A stretch of 64,000 nt of DNA from Lacrimispora amygdalina. GTDB taxonomy: Bacteria > Bacillota > Clostridia > Lachnospirales > Lachnospiraceae. The first letter of the stretch is position 1, and each line of letters starts with the position of its first letter. Positions 60,006 through 64,000 of this stretch are shown in pieces. The translations under genes were made by a program, and so were the position numbers. Below the pieces are notes generated by a model. That model worked only from the letters and a program-made list of their open reading frames with translations, ran no database searches and was not told the origin of the DNA. The stretch is taken from NCBI RefSeq assembly GCF_900205965.1, contig NZ_OAOF01000003.1, positions 62,001-126,000 on the forward strand, in the 5' to 3' direction.

Positions 60006-60452
60006 GTGAAAGAGCTTAATCCTGAAAAGGTATTTGTGCAATATCGGGATATAATGAACCCCTATGGACCTGTTATGGGCAGATTTTATACGATCACACA
60101 TTCCGATATAACGGCAGAATTATTTGTGTTTGTAGCCTCAAATTATGCGGAGGATCAGATTACAAAGATGCGCGACGAGGTAAGAATTGCCTGGGAACAA
60201 TATAAAGAGGGGATTGCTTTAATTGGTTCCGTGATTGTTGATGGCAATGGTGTATTAGGTGATGCATCAATAAGAAATAAGATTTTCTATAACGAGATGC
60301 CCACAGCACTTCAGGCATTACGCCAGGCTGACAGGTTCCTGTTTGATAAAGAACCTGATCTTGACAACACATCTGTATTTATTCAGTTCATTTCTGACAA
60401 TCCAGAATATAATATAACTTATGATTTTGGAGTTATCGGTATATACAAGTAA
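60006..60452 (+). CDS. Staygreen (magnesium-dechelatase family) homologue
   Basis: A 149-residue protein of the Staygreen family, whose plant members remove Mg from chlorophyll a and whose bacterial homologues have been reported to dechelate chlorophyll derivatives in vitro. Family-diagnostic stretch: LNPEKVFVQYRDIMNP, RFYTITHSDITAELF, ITKMRDEVRIAWE. A Clostridia member would act on other tetrapyrroles or in an unknown reaction. Start GTG 60006 after AAAGAGG; an earlier TTG lacks a site. Confidence 0.85.
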   Translation: MKELNPEKVFVQYRDIMNPYGPVMGRFYTITHSDITAELFVFVASNYAEDQITKMRDEVRIAWEQYKEGIALIGSVIVDGNGVLGDASIRNKIFYNEMPTALQALRQADRFLFDKEPDLDNTSVFIQFISDNPEYNITYDFGVIGIYK

Positions 60453-60862
60453 AATACTAGAACAGCCAGTTCTTTGTGCCAATTGTATACGGTAATAAGG
60501 TCAAGTCTTCTGATATGAGTCCTCTCATGCAGCAGAATATAGTTTTGTTCGGCATCGCTTAAAATAGAAGGAAGATAAATTTTCGGGCAAATGATACCCA
60601 TGACAAAGGCAGTATCTATTTTGGACGAAATAAAAATATTATCCTGACACAGAGCGGCGTCCTGTAATTGTTTTTTCAGACGCAGCAGACCAATAAGAGC
60701 TGTTGCCAGCAAAACTGCGAATCCCAGTAACCATATCTGGCTGCAGATTAATATCCAGATCTGTAATGGATTCACATTGGCTTGTGGTATTTCGGAAGTA
60801 AGAATTCCAGAAACAGTATGATTAATTGCTTCAATACCAGTATTAACTTCTGGTACATCCAA
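60419..60862 (-). pseudogene. BlaR1/MecR1-type M56 peptidase fragment
   Basis: Middle part of an M56 metalloprotease sensor: one membrane helix, KIYLPSILSDAEQNYILLHERTHIRRLD with the HExxH-like zinc motif HERTH. The frame is cut at both ends: no N-terminal membrane domain and no second half. Its 5' side abuts a flavin reductase fragment on the other strand. Confidence 0.82.
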
Positions 60863-61098
60863 TCATAGATGAATGTCCCTGGGTATATGAATGCGAAGTG
60901 ACAAGAGTATTGGAACTGGAAGGTTCTCATCTTTTTTTGGCTGAAATAAAAAATATTCAAATTGATGAAAAATTTAAAACTATGAATATGGAAAAAATTG
61001 ATCTGACTGAATTGAAGCCAGCTATTTATGCACCATATAATTATTTTTCCATTGGAAAGAAATTAGGTGAGATGGGAGAATGGGAAAAATATTTATAA
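60847..61098 (+). pseudogene. Flavin reductase family, C-terminal fragment
   Basis: C-terminal 80 codons of a FMN-binding split-barrel flavin reductase: HPIIDECPWVYECEV, LELEGSHLFLAEIKNIQID, LKPAIYAPYNYFSIGKKLG. No start codon; the frame begins after TAA at 60844. A joint with the M56 fragment lies at about 60850. Confidence 0.78.
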
Positions 61099-61122
61099 AG
61101 TATGGTTCACAGTAAAGTTTAA

Positions 61123-61143
61123 GAGGGGCTGAACACACCCCTC
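61123..61143. terminator. Weak terminator after the methyltransferase gene
   Basis: GAGGGG pairs with CCCCTC around a 9-base loop; on the minus strand it is followed by TTAAACTTT. Confidence 0.45.
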
Positions 61144-61144
61144 T

Positions 61145-61738
61145 CTAAAAAAACAAAAAATACCGTGCAGTTACACGTTTATATTCCTCGTAAGCCGAAC
61201 CGAAAACAATGGGAAGATACTGCTCCTCTTCCAGAATCTGAAGGTGGAAAAGTATAACGCATAACAGGGTGAACACCAATTGCAGAGGATTGGAAAATGC
61301 CATCGCAAATCCTATGTAAAACAAATCAAATCCCAGAAAGGCAGGGTTTCGGCTGATTCGGTAAATTCCGCTTCTTATAAGCTCTGTGTGCTGGCCGGAA
61401 TCCACACCGGCACGCCAGCTGGTTTTCATGCATGCCATAGCCGTAATAAATACCGCCGCCCCCACCATTGAAATACCAATACCTGCGCAGCGTATGATAT
61501 GCTGCGCAAGAAGAAGGTAAGCTTCTTTTACCACCAGCAGACTGATGATCTGCACCGCTGCCATGGTAAAAGAAGCAAATTTAAGAGCAGTTTCAATTCT
61601 AAGTGTGCGGACTGGTTTATTACCTCGTCCCAGGCGGTTTGTAGAAATGCCCCGCCTTTTTAACAGAAGCTGTTTACATAAATAACTGCCATAAAATAAT
61701 ACCAATACAAGAAAACCAAACCAATACAAGCGATTCAT
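61145..61738 (-). CDS. Isoprenylcysteine-carboxyl-methyltransferase-family membrane protein
   Basis: A 197-residue membrane protein with about five helices and the SAM-binding C-terminal motif RNPAFLGFDLFYIG and EEEQYLPIVFGSAYEEYKRV, as in ICMT/PEMT-type methyltransferases. It follows the P-type ATPase gene by 28 bases and is probably co-transcribed. Bacterial members of this family are often linked with metal exporters. Substrate unknown. Confidence 0.8.
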   Translation of the reverse strand: MNRLYWFGFLVLVLFYGSYLCKQLLLKRRGISTNRLGRGNKPVRTLRIETALKFASFTMAAVQIISLLVVKEAYLLLAQHIIRCAGIGISMVGAAVFITAMACMKTSWRAGVDSGQHTELIRSGIYRISRNPAFLGFDLFYIGFAMAFSNPLQLVFTLLCVILFHLQILEEEQYLPIVFGSAYEEYKRVTARYFLFF

Positions 61739-61766
61739 AGTTTTTTCCTGCCTTTCCGGAAAGATA

Positions 61767-63689
61767 TCAGTTTTTCGTTTGCAGCACCCGCATTGCGTTT
61801 AATATTGCAATCAGTGACACACCTACGTCTGCAAAAACAGCCTCCCACATGGTAGCGATACCAAAAGCGCCAAACAGAAGAATGATGCCTTTTACCCCCA
61901 GGGCAAATGCGATGTTTTGCCAGACGATACGTTTGGTTTTGTGTGCGATAGTGATGGCATCCGCCAGTTTGGAAGGTTCGTCGGTCATCAGGACAACATC
62001 GGCTGCTTCGATAGCAGCATCCGAGCCCAGTCCGCCCATGGCTATACCGATATCTGAACGGGCAAGTACCGGCGCATCGTTAATGCCGTCTCCCACAAAG
62101 GCAAGCTTGCCTTTTGCGGACTTGCCTGCATTCAGAATTTCAACCTGCTCCACTTTTTGATCTGGCAGCAGCTGTGCATGAACCTCATCCAGATCGAGCT
62201 CTTTTGCAACTGCGTTTGCAATCTGTATGTTGTCTCCGGTTAACATAACTATCCTGCGGACCCCGGCATCCTTAAGGCGTGCAATCGCTGCACGGCTGTC
62301 AGACTTGATTTCATCAGCAATTACAATAGTTCCGGCAAAGATGCCATTTACTGCTACATAAACCTTCGTTCCAATCTCATCATTGGGCTGGAATGCAATA
62401 TTTTCCCGCTCCATCAGCTTATCATTTCCTGCTAGTATAACCGCCCCATCCGCTGTGACGCGGATGCCGTGTCCTGAAATCTCTTCATAGTCCTGCAGAG
62501 CATCCCTGGATATTTCTTTGTCATATGCCTTCGTGATGGAACGGGCAATGGGATGGTTGGAGAAGCTTTCAGCATTTGCCGCGTATTCCAAAAGCTGTGC
62601 TTTTGTGGTATCGCCGGCAGGCAGCAGGTTTCTGACTGCAAATATGCCTTTGGTAAGAGTACCTGTCTTATCAAACACAACAGTATCCAGGTTGTTAAGC
62701 GCTTCCAGATAGTTGCTTCCTTTTATCAGAATGCCTTGCCTTGAAGCTGCTCCGATACCGCCGAAGAATCCAAGCGGAATTGAGATAACCAGTGCGCAGG
62801 GACAGGAGATAACAAGAAAGATGAGTCCCCGGTTGATCCATTCCGTCCAGATGCCGCCGAAAAACAGAGGAGGAACGACCGCAAGCAGAAGCGCAAGTCC
62901 TACTACTGCCGGTGTATAGTAACGGGAAAATGTTGTGATGAAGTTTTCAGAAGGAGCCTTTTTACTGCTGGCATTCTCAACCAGATCAATAATTTTCGCT
63001 ACGGTGGATTGCCCAAATTCACGTGAGACTTCTACAGTCAGTACGCCGCTTTGGTTGATGCAGCCCGCCAGAACCGTTTCTCCAGCTTTCACAGAACGCG
63101 GAACCGATTCACCGGTCAGTGCGCTGGTATCCAGCATGGATTCGCCATCGACAACCGACCCATCCAGAGGAACTTTTTCACCGGGGCGAATAATGATGAT
63201 ATCACCGATATTCACCTTATCAGGATCAACCTTTTCCGTGCTTCCGCCACGCTTTAAATTGGCATAATCGGGACGGATATCCATAAGGGATGTAATAGAT
63301 TTTTTGGATTTGCGAACAGCAGCATCCTGAAAATATTCGCCTACCTGATAAAATAGCATGACTGCAACGCCTTCCGGAAAATCACCAATTGCAAATGCGC
63401 CAATTGTAGCAACACTCATTAAAAAATTTTCATCAAATATCTGACCCTTTGAGATGTTCTTCAGCGCCTGCATAACAACTTCACCGCCGAGTATTAAGTA
63501 GCTGAGTCCAAACACGGCAAACTGATAAGCGGCTGCGTTTGGAAATGCTTTTTTCAGTACCAGACCTGCTCCAAACAGGAGAATGCCGAATATCAATTGT
63601 ATAATTTTTGTTTTATTTAAGTCCCCACCTTGATGCTCATGTGTATGTTCATGTGTATGTTCATGATTATGATTATGTGCCATATTCAT
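61767..63689 (-). CDS. Heavy-metal P1B-type ATPase (Zn/Cd type) with His-rich N terminus
   Basis: A 640-residue metal-exporting P-type ATPase. Motifs: CPC at 296-298 in the metal-binding membrane helix (SCPCALV), phosphorylated Asp340 in FDKTGTLTKG, HP motif in SFSNHPIARSI, and GDGINDAPVLARSDIGIAMG. The N terminus lacks a CxxC heavy-metal domain and is instead His-rich (MNMAHNHNHEHTHEHTHEHQ). The CPC is typical of Zn2+/Cd2+/Pb2+ or Co2+ exporters. The promoter region carries two copies of a metalloregulator-like operator. Confidence 0.93.
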   Translation of the reverse strand: MNMAHNHNHEHTHEHTHEHQGGDLNKTKIIQLIFGILLFGAGLVLKKAFPNAAAYQFAVFGLSYLILGGEVVMQALKNISKGQIFDENFLMSVATIGAFAIGDFPEGVAVMLFYQVGEYFQDAAVRKSKKSITSLMDIRPDYANLKRGGSTEKVDPDKVNIGDIIIIRPGEKVPLDGSVVDGESMLDTSALTGESVPRSVKAGETVLAGCINQSGVLTVEVSREFGQSTVAKIIDLVENASSKKAPSENFITTFSRYYTPAVVGLALLLAVVPPLFFGGIWTEWINRGLIFLVISCPCALVISIPLGFFGGIGAASRQGILIKGSNYLEALNNLDTVVFDKTGTLTKGIFAVRNLLPAGDTTKAQLLEYAANAESFSNHPIARSITKAYDKEISRDALQDYEEISGHGIRVTADGAVILAGNDKLMERENIAFQPNDEIGTKVYVAVNGIFAGTIVIADEIKSDSRAAIARLKDAGVRRIVMLTGDNIQIANAVAKELDLDEVHAQLLPDQKVEQVEILNAGKSAKGKLAFVGDGINDAPVLARSDIGIAMGGLGSDAAIEAADVVLMTDEPSKLADAITIAHKTKRIVWQNIAFALGVKGIILLFGAFGIATMWEAVFADVGVSLIAILNAMRVLQTKN

Positions 63690-63760
63690 ACCAACCTTTC
63701 TTTCGTTTGTGTAAAACCCGGTAATAATTCATTACTTGCCATACTGCATGTAATCGAACT

Positions 63761-63805
63761 GTTGAATGATTGTTCAATTGTATTATAGTTGAATGTATAG
63801 TCAAT
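63761..63805 (-). promoter_or_regulatory. Twin 18-bp operator sites upstream of the P-type ATPase
   Basis: On the plus strand GTTGAATGATTGTTCAAT (63761-63778) and GTTGAATGTATAGTCAAT (63788-63805). They share GTTGAAT at one end and TCAAT at the other, with TGAA-N6-TTCA in the first copy, as in ArsR/SmtB-type metal-sensing repressor sites. They begin 27 bases apart. Confidence 0.7.
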
Positions 63806-63811
63806 TGTCAA
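63782..63811 (-). promoter_or_regulatory. Promoter of the P-type ATPase gene
   Basis: On the minus strand: TTGACA (63806-63811), 18-base spacer, TATAAT (63782-63787). The spacer is exactly the second 18-bp operator repeat. The remaining sequence to 64000 shows no further gene. Confidence 0.8.
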
Positions 63812-64000
63812 CACGAATTTTTAAAATAGAATTTTATGATAGCTGCGTTTTACACAGATAACCGTTATTCTTCCTTGTTTTTCTATGAATATGCCTCATT
63901 TTAAATATGTCATGTAATTTCATCTTATACTGTTTGGTTTAGAATTTAAGTAAAAAAAGTTGAAAATAATAGTAAATGTGACGTTTTTTGGTAATATTGT

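Noticed and set aside
1..64000. CRISPR array, tRNA, rRNA or prophage structural genes
   Set aside because: No regularly spaced repeats with unique spacers, no tRNA-like cloverleaf or rRNA segment and no capsid, tail or terminase genes were found; the recombinase is only a fragment.

Overview
The window looks like the chromosome of an anaerobic, gut-type member of the Lachnospiraceae (Clostridia). The reasons are the gene content (YesM/YesN-type two-component regulation beside a sugar ABC transporter, a full inositol (iol) operon, lipoprotein binding proteins with AGC/TAC lipoboxes, EFR1 ferredoxin, DHHW and MBOAT fragments), the strong AGGAGG-type ribosome binding sites and the consensus sigma-A promoters. 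No exact species can be named from the sequence alone. No rRNA, tRNA or CRISPR array was seen.

Positions 1-41000 are a compact, mostly plus-strand, moderately GC-rich core devoted to carbohydrate uptake and breakdown. In order: a sugar dehydrogenase (cut by the window edge) with a TIM-barrel isomerase; a YesN/YesM two-component pair divergent from a binding protein and two permeases of a sugar ABC importer; a GH28 pectinase-like hydrolase; a DeoR regulator divergent from an inositol operon (iolJ, iolA/mmsA, a LacI-type regulator, iolC, iolD, iolB, iolE, iolG), which encodes every enzymatic step from myo-inositol to dihydroxyacetone phosphate plus acetyl-CoA; MgtC; a PHP phosphoesterase, ROK sugar kinase and an unrecognised large glycan-active-like protein leading into a five-gene Opp/Dpp-type ABC importer; a small AT-rich islet with three minus-strand genes of unknown function; an amino-acid ABC importer; a cytidylate-kinase-like protein; a CorA-type metal channel; a DEAD-box helicase with a structured leader; and an rRNA uridine methyltransferase.

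Positions 41000-64000 are clearly more AT-rich, have many short genes on both strands and contain many broken genes. It is an accessory region. It holds a P-loop kinase, remnants of a serine recombinase and other decayed genes, an XRE-methyltransferase fusion, a bacitracin-type ABC exporter with a TetR regulator, a flavodoxin/ferredoxin protein followed by a cluster of two NifX-like proteins, two ferredoxin-containing MinD/Mrp ATPases and a metallo-beta-lactamase-fold protein (resembling the Orange Protein/ORP systems of anaerobes), an amidase, fragments of a HAD phosphatase and a DHHW protein around an intact MBOAT acyltransferase, an AraC regulator, a Cys-rich small protein, a CruF/DUF422-like membrane protein divergent from a TetR gene with an early stop codon, an XRE regulator, a flippase-like membrane protein with a likely frameshifted start, a Staygreen (magnesium-dechelatase family) homologue, fragments of a BlaR1-type peptidase and of a flavin reductase, and a methyltransferase plus Zn/Cd-type P-type ATPase whose promoter carries two copies of a metalloregulator-like operator.

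Regulatory DNA is unusually readable. Direct repeats sit at class-II activator position before the sugar ABC operon; tandem 11-mers like the Bacillus IolR site lie between the DeoR gene and iolJ; a GCACGC/GCGTGC inverted repeat is embedded in two promoters of the iol region; and an 18-bp repeat exactly fills the -35/-10 spacer of the P-type ATPase promoter.
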